Shown: positions 5,629 through 15,496 of the stretch, in pieces | How the letters are laid out: every line of letters starts with the position of its first letter | Numbering within the stretch: the stretch's first letter is position 1 | IMG/VR virus record: IMGVR_UViG_3300043015_001985 | Span: 1 to 36,778 of that record | DNA: 36,778 nucleotides | Reading direction: 5' to 3' (one strand) | Source: a virus | Translations under genes and position numbers: made by a program | Notes under the pieces: model-generated | Databases searched by the model: none | The model's input: only the letters and a program-made list of their open reading frames with translations | Told to the model about the DNA's origin: nothing

Positions 5629-8198
5629 CAGATCACCTCCCAATTCGATGATCCATCACTCACAAGAGTGACAGCTTGGTTTTGTACTGTGAGAGTGTAT
5701 GTGGTTGAGCCATCAATCGTCTCAGACAAGTTACCATCAAGAGTCAATGTATTGCCAGCTGTCTTCAACTTCACTCGAATCTCAGTGCCAGCAGTCACAC
5801 CACTCAAAGCCGGAAGATTGATTGTGATCACTCCTCCGGATGTGTCTGCTGAGTAATGAGTTGAGGCAGCCCCTGAGACAGGTGAGGATGCTGATGTGAT
5901 TGCTGTGTATGTGAATCCACCACCACCACCAGACGCGGCTTGAGCTTCCCATTGTGAGTTTGTGTTTGAGTATGTCAACACATATCCATCAATGCCAGCT
6001 CCGGCCGTGTAACTTACATCACTGAGATCGTTTGCAGTTGCTGCCGCGATTCGTGCATCAGCTCTCGCATTCGTGAAGTATTGATTCGTTGCTCCCTCAG
6101 ACAGATCATCTGTGTCCTTGGTAGCAAGCTGAGTATCAAATCGAGCATTCGTATAATAAAGGTTTGTTGCTCCCTCAGTAATGTCATCTGTATCAAGATT
6201 GTTATTGAATGATGAAAGATTGATGGAACTCAAAGCCGTTGATACAGCTTGATTTGAGCCATTGCCGAGGAAGATTTTATCAGTGTCAAGATTTGGAGTT
6301 GCGTTTGTACGACCTGCACCACCGATCTTGTAAATGCCACTATTCCCAACGGCATCAACTTTCACAACTCGACCAATATTTTGGAGCAAGTTTGATTCAC
6401 CTGTTGGGGCTGTGTTTGTGACTGCTCCTGCTGTGGTTGCACTGATGAAGAGTGTATCACCAACTGAGAAAGATCCTGTATTGATTCCCTCAAGATTACC
6501 GAATGTGACAATCTGAACTTCAGCATTGAGAGAGGCAGAGGCATAACACACGCCATACGCTGGCATCGTTGACGCATTGTTTGATTGTGCTTTACTTACA
6601 ACAGGAACACCACCACTCACGCCCGAGATGTAAACGACTTCACCTTTGGAAAGAGCGACACCAGCTTTTGCTTTGAATCTCACTGCACCATTGAGGTCAC
6701 CATGTGTTGTCACAAAGCGATTTGTTTCACTTCCGATTGTGCGCGTCTGATCACCATCAGCAAGGAGATCACCACCCATTGTCACTTGAGCAACCGAGAT
6801 GTTTGTGGTTGTGGTTGCACCTTGATCCGTAACTTGTTGAAGTGTACCAACTGCACCACCACTCTCAGCTTGAGCCTCCCAATTGCCAGAAGTGTTATTA
6901 TACTTCATGACATATCCATCAATACCAGCTCCGGCCGTATAGCTCACATCACTGAGATCGTTTGCAGTTGCTGCCGCGATTCGTGCATCAGCTCTTGCAT
7001 TCGTGAAGTATTGATTTGTCGCTCCCTCAGATAGATCATCCGTGTCCTTGGTAGCAAGCTGAGTATCAAATCGAGCATTTGTATAATAAAGGTTTGTTGC
7101 TCCCTCAGACAGATCATCCGTGTCCTTGGTTGCAAGCTCTGCCGTGAATCGAGGACTTGTAAAATATAAATTACTTGTTCCCTCAGTAATGTCATCAGAG
7201 TCAAGAACAACGGCACCAGTCTGAGTATTGACACTTGTCACTGGTGCACCTGCTGCAACTTGAGCCTCCCAATTGCCTGATGTATTATTATATGTCATCA
7301 CATAGCCATCAATACCAGCTCCGGCAGTGTAACTCACATCACTGAGATCGTTTGCAGTTGCTGCCGCGATTCGTGCATCAGCTCTCGCATCCGTGAAGTA
7401 TTGATTCGTTGTACCCTCAGACAGATCATCCGTGTCCTTGGTAGCAAGTTGAGTGTCGAATCGAGCATTTGTATAATAAAGATTCGTTGCTCCCTCAGAT
7501 AGATCATCCGTGTCCTTGGTAGCAAGTTGAGTGTCGAATCGAGCATTTGTATAATAAAGATTCGTTGCTCCCTCAGATAGATCATCCGTGTCTTTGGTTG
7601 CAAGCTCTGCCGTGAATCGAGGACTTGTGAAATATAAATTACTTGTTCCCTCAGTGATGTCATCAGAGTCAAGAACAACAGCACCAACTTGAGTATTGAC
7701 ACTTGTCACAGCTCCTGCCGCTTCTGCTTGAGCTTCCCAATTGCCAGAGGTGTTATTATACTTCATGACATAGCCATCAATACCAGCTCCGGCAGTATAA
7801 CTCACATCACTTAAATCGTTTGCAGTTGCTGCCGCGATTCGTGCGTCAGCTCTTGCATTCGTGAAATATGCGTTTGTTCCCCCCTCAGCAATATCATCAG
7901 TATCAAGAACGACAACACCGGTTTGAGTATTGACTGAGGCCACTGCATCAGTATTGTCAATCACATCAAACATTGCTGAGGTAATGGGATTTGAAGCATC
8001 TTGATTGAAGACGATATGATCACTTACATTTAAAGTCACACCCGCCAAAGATCCAGCAACTGATACAATGTAAAAGTCACCTTTTTTTGCTGATGTTAAA
8101 ACAGGTGTATTTGTTGCTGCATCATATGATCCTTTATAAACAAGACCACCTGTGACAGCTCCACCGGTACCGCGAAAAGATTCAAATTTAATAGCCAT
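5628..8198 (-). CDS. Tail fibre protein with tandem repeats
   Basis: The 856-aa product is the main fibre. It contains ten copies of a DD(I/L)xEGxxNxYxTxxR unit. Several are 26 residues long (for example TDDLSEGATNLYYTNARFDT), and four are fused to a longer NDLSDVSYTAGAGIDGYV block. These units are widespread in phage fibres and form extended shafts. A middle domain (about residues 470-620, with VALSKGEVVYISGVSGG) and a C-terminal beta-structured head (ITINLPALSG to the end) are separate. The start at 8198 (MAIKFESF) has CGAGGTTAATC upstream. It follows a small partner gene by two bases. Repeat number is likely to vary among relatives by slippage. Confidence 0.9.
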   Translation of the reverse strand: MAIKFESFRGTGGAVTGGLVYKGSYDAATNTPVLTSAKKGDFYIVSVAGSLAGVTLNVSDHIVFNQDASNPITSAMFDVIDNTDAVASVNTQTGVVVLDTDDIAEGGTNAYFTNARADARIAAATANDLSDVSYTAGAGIDGYVMKYNNTSGNWEAQAEAAGAVTSVNTQVGAVVLDSDDITEGTSNLYFTSPRFTAELATKDTDDLSEGATNLYYTNARFDTQLATKDTDDLSEGATNLYYTNARFDTQLATKDTDDLSEGTTNQYFTDARADARIAAATANDLSDVSYTAGAGIDGYVMTYNNTSGNWEAQVAAGAPVTSVNTQTGAVVLDSDDITEGTSNLYFTSPRFTAELATKDTDDLSEGATNLYYTNARFDTQLATKDTDDLSEGATNQYFTNARADARIAAATANDLSDVSYTAGAGIDGYVMKYNNTSGNWEAQAESGGAVGTLQQVTDQGATTTTNISVAQVTMGGDLLADGDQTRTIGSETNRFVTTHGDLNGAVRFKAKAGVALSKGEVVYISGVSGGVPVVSKAQSNNASTMPAYGVCYASASLNAEVQIVTFGNLEGINTGSFSVGDTLFISATTAGAVTNTAPTGESNLLQNIGRVVKVDAVGNSGIYKIGGAGRTNATPNLDTDKIFLGNGSNQAVSTALSSINLSSFNNNLDTDDITEGATNLYYTNARFDTQLATKDTDDLSEGATNQYFTNARADARIAAATANDLSDVSYTAGAGIDGYVLTYSNTNSQWEAQAASGGGGGFTYTAITSASSPVSGAASTHYSADTSGGVITINLPALSGVTAGTEIRVKLKTAGNTLTLDGNLSETIDGSTTYTLTVQNQAVTLVSDGSSNWEVI
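5981..7870 (-). repeat. Internal repeats of the fibre gene
   Basis: A 78-bp unit is present in a perfect tandem pair at about 7428-7505 and 7506-7583, and in diverged copies elsewhere. A block of about 100 bp encoding AGAGIDGYV and the segment before it occurs near 5981, 6911, 7301 and 7769. All copies keep the reading frame, so the repeats are coding and not intergenic. Confidence 0.85.
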
Positions 8199-8200
8199 GA

Positions 8201-8590
8201 TTAACCTCGATTGAATCCACAGTAAATCACAAATGAGTCAGCTGAATCAGCTTTCTTATATGCGATGCTTGTGATGTTGGAAGATGCAAGGGCTTGACTA
8301 TCAACTGAATAAGATGACAGTAATGGAATGACTCCATCAGTATTGGTGACACCATCACCAGCACCGGCAGCAGCTCGAAGCTTTACATAAGAGACGCTTG
8401 TTGTGTTTGATGATACGGCTCCAAGATAAGCGAACTTAAGGGAGGCATCTATCTGACTCCCTGTCGTTGGATCATAAAAGTCATCTGATGACAATGAATG
8501 CCAATCTGTGTCACTGATACCACTTGCATTGTATGCACCAATGATTTGGCCTGCTGAGATAGGATTTTGAACTGATAATTTACTGCTCAT
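8201..8590 (-). CDS. Small structural protein next to the fibre
   Basis: The 129-aa product begins MSSKLSVQNPISAGQ and has a beta-rich, Ser/Thr/Ala-rich body (SVSYVKLRAAAG) ending DSFVIYCGFNRG. It has no transmembrane helix. The start at 8590 overlaps the holin gene by 11 bp; earlier alternative starts inside the holin gene are rejected. The ribosome site is weak (AGAGAA). Its place between holin and fibre, and its composition, suggest a fibre-associated or tail-tip protein. No family is recognised. Confidence 0.62.
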   Translation of the reverse strand: MSSKLSVQNPISAGQIIGAYNASGISDTDWHSLSSDDFYDPTTGSQIDASLKFAYLGAVSSNTTSVSYVKLRAAAGAGDGVTNTDGVIPLLSSYSVDSQALASSNITSIAYKKADSADSFVIYCGFNRG

Positions 8591-8774
8591 TTGTTTTATT
8601 CTCTTTCTTTTTTGCTGCGACATTTGCACCTGCATAAACAAGATACAAGGTGTCAATTAGTCCGAGGACTTCAGTTGATGCTTTGTTGAATGCTGACAAG
8701 GTGCAGACTGCTCCGAGTGTTACAAGAAAAGTGAAAGACTTTCGTCCTCCGAATGCTTTGATCATCTTATTCAT
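8580..8774 (-). CDS. Putative holin
   Basis: The product is about 64 residues with two hydrophobic segments: SFTFLVTLGAVCTLSAF (about 13-29) and VLGLIDTLYLVYAGANVAA (about 37-55). A very basic, polar tail (KKKENKTNEQ) follows. Two helices, small size, a charged C-terminus and a YAGANVA motif are typical of class II holins. The start at 8774 stands six bases after GGAG; the ATG at 8777 and GTG at 8786 are alternatives. It begins inside the end of the endolysin gene, the usual lysis cassette arrangement. Confidence 0.75.
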   Translation of the reverse strand: MNKMIKAFGGRKSFTFLVTLGAVCTLSAFNKASTEVLGLIDTLYLVYAGANVAAKKKENKTNEQ

Positions 8775-9444
8775 CATAGTCTCCACTTGCTAATCTGTAA
8801 ATATGAGCGACATCAAAGATGCTCCTTTGACGTTTGATGACTCCCTCTCTCCAATCTCCATCTGGACCCTCACCTTTTGCATTCCCCTCGATGGTGTCAA
8901 AGTTTCCATCCTCATCAGGTACACTCAAGGCAAGAGTGATATGATTGCCATATGATGGAGATTTATCGCTTGATGTATACACAACAACGATGTCACCAAT
9001 TGCAATCTCCTCAACCTTTCGAGCTGTTCCCCCCCAATTATTCCAAAGACGATAACAAGAGGGGAATATCTTTTGACGAATCTTGAAGTTAGCTTTTGTA
9101 TAACACCATGAAGCGAAAGCACCACACCAAGCAAATTGACCATTCTTTGTATAATTGTCTTCCCAAGTCCAACCAAGGCCATCAGTTGACTTGATGTATA
9201 AGTTGATTCTTGAGGAGTCACCACCGAGACCAGGTTCAGTCACATTCATATTCCATTCAGACTCTGCACGATCAATCACTTGTTTCACGTGTTCATTGGG
9301 TTGAATCGTACTATCAAAAGATCTCTCAACATACTCCATAGGACTGAGATCAATTTGCAAGTGACTTATATCACGTTTTAATCGTCTGACTTTGTCTTCA
9401 AGCTGTGAGACTTGTTTTGTAAGATCTGCTTTTGTGAGCTTCAT
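8767..9444 (-). CDS. Cysteine peptidase/amidase endolysin (CHAP or NlpC/P60-like)
   Basis: The 225-aa product has a short N-terminal coiled coil (about 1-32) and then a peptidase domain. Visible active-site candidates are C107 in AWCGAFASWC, H168 in YGNHITLAL and N188 (or E186) in TIEGNA; GDIVVVY before the histidine is typical of this fold. It would cut peptidoglycan, either for lysis or as a tail-borne lysin. The immediately following holin gene favours lysis; the preceding tail-tip gene and the coiled coil leave the tail option open. The start at 9444 has CAGGAG and overlaps the upstream stop (ATGA). Confidence 0.82.
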   Translation of the reverse strand: MKLTKADLTKQVSQLEDKVRRLKRDISHLQIDLSPMEYVERSFDSTIQPNEHVKQVIDRAESEWNMNVTEPGLGGDSSRINLYIKSTDGLGWTWEDNYTKNGQFAWCGAFASWCYTKANFKIRQKIFPSCYRLWNNWGGTARKVEEIAIGDIVVVYTSSDKSPSYGNHITLALSVPDEDGNFDTIEGNAKGEGPDGDWREGVIKRQRSIFDVAHIYRLASGDYDE

Positions 9445-12400
9445 GAATACTCCTGTGCGTCGTCTGAGGTTCCAAGTACACCGGCAGCAGTTGCGAGATA
9501 AGCATCTTGCTTGTGGTCTGCTGATGCACTTGAGTAGGAAGTTGGTTCAATAGTTCCGAGTGTTGGGATTCCGTGTGCTGCTGTGAATGTGACTGTTGAT
9601 CCAACGATTGATTGAATCGTCAACCCTGTTGTTGAGACATCCTCTGCTCCAAATGGGAGGAAGTCAACCACATCACCAGCTTTAAAGAATGCCGTGTCAT
9701 CATCACTATATGTATTTGTGGAGACTGTGATCTCAGTTGCTGAATTGATAAATGTGACTTTCATAGTTGAGTTCCAATTGAATGGGATGATCCCTGTTCT
9801 GACAATCTCTAAATCACAACCCTCACTCATGAGTTCTTGATTGATTGATTTTATCATTCCAATCTTATTGGTGACACCATAGTCATCACCTAAGTCTTTG
9901 AGATGAGGAGATGAACATTTGACATATGATCCAACCTCAAGAAAGATTGATTTACCTGTGCCAATTGAACCGGTCCACAATCTCATAGGATCAGATAAGA
10001 CATTGAAAACACGTGAGGCAATTGGCAAGAAATAATTGAAAGCATCACCAGATCCGGAACCGACATCAAGAGACTTGAGGCCATAAAGTTCAATGCTGAT
10101 CTTGCTTTTCTCTCCACCATAGCGATTGATTGATTCTTGATTATTATAAATCACATGTTCGAGGAATTCGTTTTGATCATTGTCCCATTCATATTTGATC
10201 TCGACTTGAGTGACAATGTCTTCATAGATTGACCAAGTTGGAGGAGGATCAGTCAACCAATCACCCTCATTGATAATTGCTGAGACAAAGTCCTCAGACT
10301 CAACACCAACGGACTCAAGTGTAATCTTAGGTACACCCGACGCATTTCTCTTCATGATCAAAATACAACCAATTGACTTGAGGAGTGAATCAAAGAAATC
10401 ACGAGGATTGAAGTCATCAACAGAGAAACCACGGCTCAACCACTCGATTTGTCTTGATCCATTGTTGAGAAATGAATTCACATCAATGTTGTCTTCATGG
10501 ATGGAGAGACCAAAGCCAAGATCATCATATGATCCATTATTCCCACCTCCACCACTTTGTAAGATCTTCAACATGATCTCACCTGGTGAGACAAAGTATT
10601 CAGTCACACCTCTTTTAACAATCGTTCTCTCTTGTCCGTTCCAATCTCCGAAGTGACCTTGATCCACATTCTCTCTGAATGGTCTCAAGTGAATCATGAC
10701 ACCTGTTGAGAGTGCCTCCTCATGAGTTGCTTGAAAGTATAGTGTCTTGTTTCTCTGCTCAAAGTAATCGAATGTCTCAACTTGAATCCCATAATATACA
10801 CCGGCAGTTGCTGACGTTGGAAGATTCAAAGAGCTTTCGCAAAGGATGCCCGGCTCATTGGCTTGCTTGTAAGCTGGTGAGATATTGACATCAATGAATG
10901 AGGACGTTGATCTTTGATTTGGGAATTCGATTGTCTTGACTTTGGTGCTGTTCCCTGCATAGTTTGGTTTGGTTCCATCATTCCACCAATCAAGAGGATA
11001 AAAGACTCGTCTTTGATTTGGGAATGGAGATCTTGATTCGTTTGTTGCTGTTCCCCAATAAGCATATCTATAATTGGAGCTTGAACGATACCACGCTGAT
11101 GAATACCAAAGATGAATACGTCCCTCATGTGGGGTCCAACCACGATGATCAGAGAGAGTCACTCCTCGGACTTGATTGCCACGTATCTTGAATGTAGAGA
11201 ATGCACCACTTACACCGTTGTGATCTGTGATAGTATCAAGAGAATCATTGATGATCTCTGGCCAATTCTCAAGACTATCACTTGCCAACTTGAATCTCTT
11301 GATCTCTCCTCGATTCTCAATCTTAGCATTGTATTGAAGACTCCCATTGATAGCAGCGATTAAAGTTGCTTGATCTGTCGCTCCTGTGATTGAGTGATCA
11401 ATCGTGATTCTTGGATTGCCTGAGACCGTGGACAAAGTCTCAGGATAGATCTTATGCTCTTGAGTACTGATGATCATGGGATAACGAGGATGACAAAGAG
11501 TTGCTTGATCATCTTGTCCATTCGAGAGACTTGCATCATAAATGTCTTGAAGTGCATATGATGGAAAAGAGACATCAACATCTGTCTTTGTGCTGTCGAC
11601 TGCATTCTGTTGAGCATTTGTTAATTGAAGTAAATAGTCATTGGCAAAAGCAGACCCATACTCAAACACATTTGATTTGTTCTTGAAAAAGTAGTGACGA
11701 TCTTGAAGCAGGAATGAGGATGAACCTTTTTGATCACTGAGTTCAGTGTCAAGCAAAGCAGTCAAAGGAATGATTGAGAGATTGATTGTGTCTTCGTTTT
11801 CAGCATAAGGAGAGGACTCAATGAATCCGTTAATGATGCAAGTATAGTCTCCAACATTACCATCAGAATCCTGATGAGCAATAAAGAGCTTGACTCGTCT
11901 TCCTCGAAAGATTGTGATCTTGTCTTCAACAAAGGGGATGGATGATGTTTGAGTATTGATTCTATGTGATTGATATTGACTGCCACCAACACCACGATCA
12001 GCCAACTTCATTGTGGTTGATGTGAAAGCAGTGACACGAAAAGTCTCTGCTCCTACGTGCATCAATCGAGGGATTGATAATGATGATAGATCTGTGTCAA
12101 GATTGATGATTTGTGGAAGTGGATCAAAGGTGATATCGGTCTCAAGGTTTGCTCTGCTGACATTAGCTGATCGTTTACCAATTCGACCAAAGACAACACC
12201 GGGATCACTCGCAAGACCATTCTTTAATATGGATAATTCAAGAGATACTGATCCATATTCAGCGGCCCCTCCATTGGGATCAATCGAACTATTGAAAGCA
12301 CCAACGGCAACGATCGCTTGACTATCCTCATAAGCGATACCACTTGCCACGTCTGAATCTAAATTAGTACTTGATGGAGGTATGATTGAATGATAGCGAT

Positions 12401-12461
12401 ATTGTAGTCCAGCAATCTGAACAGCAAAGACTCTTTTCCCTTGATCCTTGGATATGCTCAT
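9441..12461 (-). CDS. Large tail tip/hub protein
   Basis: The product has 1006 residues. The N-terminal third has short beta-rich segments (VFAVQIAGLQYRYHS and a FGRIGKRSANVSR region). The middle includes INGFIESSPYAENEDTINLSI and several aromatic loops, and the C-terminus a DVVDFLPFGAED strand pair. Size, position after the tape measure and small tail proteins, and position before the lysin and fibre suit the central tip/hub protein of a siphovirus tail. No classical lambda J motif is recognised, so the assignment rests mainly on gene order. The start at 12461 overlaps the upstream stop (ATGA) and has only a distant AAGG, so translation is probably coupled. Confidence 0.7.
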   Translation of the reverse strand: MSISKDQGKRVFAVQIAGLQYRYHSIIPPSSTNLDSDVASGIAYEDSQAIVAVGAFNSSIDPNGGAAEYGSVSLELSILKNGLASDPGVVFGRIGKRSANVSRANLETDITFDPLPQIINLDTDLSSLSIPRLMHVGAETFRVTAFTSTTMKLADRGVGGSQYQSHRINTQTSSIPFVEDKITIFRGRRVKLFIAHQDSDGNVGDYTCIINGFIESSPYAENEDTINLSIIPLTALLDTELSDQKGSSSFLLQDRHYFFKNKSNVFEYGSAFANDYLLQLTNAQQNAVDSTKTDVDVSFPSYALQDIYDASLSNGQDDQATLCHPRYPMIISTQEHKIYPETLSTVSGNPRITIDHSITGATDQATLIAAINGSLQYNAKIENRGEIKRFKLASDSLENWPEIINDSLDTITDHNGVSGAFSTFKIRGNQVRGVTLSDHRGWTPHEGRIHLWYSSAWYRSSSNYRYAYWGTATNESRSPFPNQRRVFYPLDWWNDGTKPNYAGNSTKVKTIEFPNQRSTSSFIDVNISPAYKQANEPGILCESSLNLPTSATAGVYYGIQVETFDYFEQRNKTLYFQATHEEALSTGVMIHLRPFRENVDQGHFGDWNGQERTIVKRGVTEYFVSPGEIMLKILQSGGGGNNGSYDDLGFGLSIHEDNIDVNSFLNNGSRQIEWLSRGFSVDDFNPRDFFDSLLKSIGCILIMKRNASGVPKITLESVGVESEDFVSAIINEGDWLTDPPPTWSIYEDIVTQVEIKYEWDNDQNEFLEHVIYNNQESINRYGGEKSKISIELYGLKSLDVGSGSGDAFNYFLPIASRVFNVLSDPMRLWTGSIGTGKSIFLEVGSYVKCSSPHLKDLGDDYGVTNKIGMIKSINQELMSEGCDLEIVRTGIIPFNWNSTMKVTFINSATEITVSTNTYSDDDTAFFKAGDVVDFLPFGAEDVSTTGLTIQSIVGSTVTFTAAHGIPTLGTIEPTSYSSASADHKQDAYLATAAGVLGTSDDAQEYS

Positions 12462-13162
12462 GTTCTGTCTGCCTTATATAGGTCAAAGGTTGAAAACGCT
12501 TTCAGCTTGCAATGAGTACAAGAGATATTAAAAACCATACGCTCTCCTCTTGCCTGGTATGCTCCTACTGTATTAGGGATATACAATGGTCGAGGAGCTT
12601 CCGGACTTGTGTTTGTTGGGATTGCTGGTGGTATGATGTAACCGGAATCAGCAACAAAGCCCAAAGCGATTTGAGTTGATGTCTCTGACGAGAGAGCAAT
12701 ACTATCACCAAGATTAAATCTGATTCCATAGTCCACAACTGCAACTTGTGTGTATCCGGAACCTGAGTCCTTTAACAAGCCAATCTCAATATCAATCACA
12801 GGAGAGTAAGCTGATGATCCTCCATCCTGTGAGGTTGTTCCTGTTTCGTATTGGATGACAACAGCCAACCAATCAGAGACAAGTCTTGTTGCAGAGATGA
12901 GCTTGTGAGATTCAACATATCCTTTTGTGACTCTTCCTTGACTTGGTGTGATCTTGCTGTTCATGTAATCATTACCAAAGGGAGTCAAGGCCAACGAATA
13001 AGTTGATCTCATAATTGGATAGTTTACTCGATTAAGGAGCTTGACATAATTCAATTGATTGAGTGCGTTTGACATGGATGAGACAGCAGATCCATACAAT
13101 ACCGATCCATTGTTGCAAGCTGTTTTCTCAGGTAACAAACCAAAGGCAGTTGACACCAACAT
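12458..13162 (-). CDS. Minor tail protein
   Basis: The 234-aa product begins MLVSTAFGLLPEKTACN and is beta-rich with many Ser, Thr and Tyr. The C-terminal part contains an SCTHCKLKAF segment with a CxxC pair, which may bind a metal. No family is recognised. It belongs to the run of three medium-sized proteins between tape measure and hub, where distal-tail proteins are usual. The start at 13162 has GGAG eight bases upstream, two bases after the stop of the preceding gene. Confidence 0.65.
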   Translation of the reverse strand: MLVSTAFGLLPEKTACNNGSVLYGSAVSSMSNALNQLNYVKLLNRVNYPIMRSTYSLALTPFGNDYMNSKITPSQGRVTKGYVESHKLISATRLVSDWLAVVIQYETGTTSQDGGSSAYSPVIDIEIGLLKDSGSGYTQVAVVDYGIRFNLGDSIALSSETSTQIALGFVADSGYIIPPAIPTNTSPEAPRPLYIPNTVGAYQARGERMVFNISCTHCKLKAFSTFDLYKADRT

Positions 13163-13164
13163 GT

Positions 13165-14292
13165 TTAAACTCCAATCAAGGTCAATCCAATAATAGTGTT
13201 TCTTGTCCTTGTTCCTCCTGTGATTGCGGGAGGATATCTATTCGCTCTTAAGTTCGATAGTGAGACAAGGTTTGTTCTGTTCTCTTCTGTATCGTCAAAC
13301 GTGGCTTGATAATATGGGAGACGAGTATCACCAACAACAGAGAGTTGACCATTGTCAATCTCAAGATCGAAGATGGTCCAGCCAACTGTCGTGTCACTTG
13401 CTTGATTGATGCTCAGTGATTGACCAAAGAATGTGAAGTCAATGTCTCCAATTGCTCTAACATGCAACTCCAGCTTATCAAAATTCAAGTTTTCAAATCC
13501 GGATGGTAACATTGGATAAGCGATCAATGTATCAATGTCACCATACCCAATGTATATTTGACTTCTCGTTGCTTCCGTGACAGCTGGAAACAGAGTGGAT
13601 GATGTATCATATACACCGGACCAGGAGAGCAATGATCGGAATCGTTTTCTAACTTCATTGATATTGTCAATCATATGATGAGCAAAGCGAGAAGTGAAAG
13701 CGTTGTTTGCCGTTGCTCTGTTTGCTCCGAATGGATTGACAAATGTTCCTGTATCATATTGATTCTTTTGTCCCCCACCAATGGGAGAAGTAATTCTTTG
13801 GAAGTATGCCATGACTGAGAAGATCTCAACCTCTGCTCCCGAGTTAGCTTGAACTTCCATTGTTATCGTTGCATAGTAATGAGTGCCACTGCTTGGAAAA
13901 GTCACATTGATGTCATCATTTGCAAATCCGTTGGTAGTGGATGCAAGACTCAAGGTTGAGATGAATGTGCTTCCATTGATGTCCACTGTGAATTTGACGT
14001 TACATCCTGTGACTGTTCCATGAGTACGATAATTGATAATGAACTCAAGATCATCATGCTCCAAGGATACAAGAGGGACTCTCCATTCTGCCATCTCAAC
14101 ATATGAGCTTGAATCAGTGATGAAACAACGATCAGCAAAAGCTTGTGAGAGTATGTTCTCACAATTGCCGGTTGCAAAAGCAAAGTTGAATCCATTGACC
14201 ATTCTCTCAGGAGTCTCAAATGTGACTTGTCTTCCGGCAACGGTTGAGGCTGGATCTGCCAAGATTGTGGTTGCATCGTAACTATTACTCAT
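13165..14292 (-). CDS. Minor/distal tail protein
   Basis: The product has 375 residues and shows mixed beta-rich segments and an aromatic-rich middle (SGTHYYATITMEV, MAYFQRITSP). It has no transmembrane or enzymatic motifs. The frame starts at 14292, inside the last codons of the previous gene (8-bp overlap), so it is probably translated by coupling. The position as the second gene after the tape measure is consistent with a distal tail or baseplate component. No family is recognised. Confidence 0.62.
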   Translation of the reverse strand: MSNSYDATTILADPASTVAGRQVTFETPERMVNGFNFAFATGNCENILSQAFADRCFITDSSSYVEMAEWRVPLVSLEHDDLEFIINYRTHGTVTGCNVKFTVDINGSTFISTLSLASTTNGFANDDINVTFPSSGTHYYATITMEVQANSGAEVEIFSVMAYFQRITSPIGGGQKNQYDTGTFVNPFGANRATANNAFTSRFAHHMIDNINEVRKRFRSLLSWSGVYDTSSTLFPAVTEATRSQIYIGYGDIDTLIAYPMLPSGFENLNFDKLELHVRAIGDIDFTFFGQSLSINQASDTTVGWTIFDLEIDNGQLSVVGDTRLPYYQATFDDTEENRTNLVSLSNLRANRYPPAITGGTRTRNTIIGLTLIGV

Positions 14293-15496
14293 TGAGATGC
14301 TCGATTCTCATGTTGACAGGCACACGTCTTCTCATGTTGTTAGGAAACATCAAATTGTATTCGTTGCTCTTCATTGATCCACGAATACGCCCCTCAAATC
14401 CATTGCGTGAACTTGTATAGACCAAGTCATGAGCTGGTTGATCTGCATTTGCATCAGCTGTGATCAATGATCGTCTTGAGTCTCCCCATACTTGATAAAA
14501 GTTTACTCTCTCACCTTGGGAACACAAGGGAACAAAGTTATGAATGAAGTGTTGATATAGGTCTACTTGATCAAGCCGAGCATCCAAATCAAAGCCCAAG
14601 ACGTTATCGCGATATGTGCCAATATAATTAGAAGTATATCCACCACCGATCTTCCTCCTTGATTGAGCAACGTTCTCAACGCTGATATGATTTTGTTGAT
14701 ATGGCCTTGATGGTACAAGTACACCAGAGCAAGGATTATCAGCAGTTAAGACAGTGTATCCATTGACTGTTGTTGTTGTTTCGTTTCCTGTGAATCCAAG
14801 GAAGTTTCTTAAAGTTTTATCACTTGCATTCCATGTCCAAGCTGACAAGCCCAAAGATGAATTGACAACATGACCATCATTGTTGACATACCATCGAGAG
14901 TCTCCACTTGTCGCGGCAACGTCAGCAGCTTCAAGAGAATTGGATCCATCATCAATGTCAGCATTCCCACGGACACGACATGCCACAATAAGATCTTGGG
15001 CACTACCTGAGAAATTGAATGTGAATGTGTTTGATCCTCCGGATGTTTGCTCGATGGTATAAGAGAAAGATATGATCTCACCTCTCAACCAATCACTTGG
15101 AGCCGTTGCCGCGTTTGCGAGTGTAGGACCAAGGATGGAGGCACCACTCGAATTGACAAAGGTTGTTCCAATACCAAAGACATCAGTCAAGCCAGTCAAC
15201 CCGGATGATGAATTGAATTTGATTCTGAATGCAATGTCACAAGATACTTCGAGCTTGTCATCTGCATCAATGCCAATGTGCCAATCGGTTCCAAAGTTTG
15301 AGCTAGTCAAACACTGAGCAGACAAGTCAAGACCTGTGGCCATTCCTCGACCATTCAACATACTTATTGCATCTTCATAGGAGGAAGACCAAGTCACATC
15401 AATGTTGGTCGCTCCTCGTGTTCCGGCTCTTGTTGGGAAGCTCGACATATCAAGACCGGTCAAAAGTGCAAAGTTGGGAGATGGTGACGGATTCAT
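14285..15496 (-). CDS. Minor/distal tail protein directly after the tape measure
   Basis: The 403-aa product starts MNPSPSPNFALLTG and has several beta-rich segments (IDVTWSSSYEDAI, TFTFNFSGSAQDLIVACR) and a basic C-terminal end (MRRRVPVNMRIEHLNE). It lacks recognisable catalytic motifs. The start at 15496 is supported by AAGGAGGATGTC and an ATGA overlap with the tape-measure stop. In siphoviruses the gene at this place commonly encodes the distal tail protein that links tube and tip; that is an inference from order only. Confidence 0.65.
   Translation of the reverse strand: MNPSPSPNFALLTGLDMSSFPTRAGTRGATNIDVTWSSSYEDAISMLNGRGMATGLDLSAQCLTSSNFGTDWHIGIDADDKLEVSCDIAFRIKFNSSSGLTGLTDVFGIGTTFVNSSGASILGPTLANAATAPSDWLRGEIISFSYTIEQTSGGSNTFTFNFSGSAQDLIVACRVRGNADIDDGSNSLEAADVAATSGDSRWYVNNDGHVVNSSLGLSAWTWNASDKTLRNFLGFTGNETTTTVNGYTVLTADNPCSGVLVPSRPYQQNHISVENVAQSRRKIGGGYTSNYIGTYRDNVLGFDLDARLDQVDLYQHFIHNFVPLCSQGERVNFYQVWGDSRRSLITADANADQPAHDLVYTSSRNGFEGRIRGSMKSNEYNLMFPNNMRRRVPVNMRIEHLNE

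Noticed and set aside
6585-7034. Cysteine-rich 149-residue frame on the + strand in the fibre gene
   Set aside because: It arises from the antisense of repetitive codons, has no credible start, and overlaps a well-supported gene.
5981-7870. Regularly spaced repeats suggesting a CRISPR array
   Set aside because: Repeats are in frame within a fibre gene, vary in length, and the intervening sequence is itself repeated and coding.
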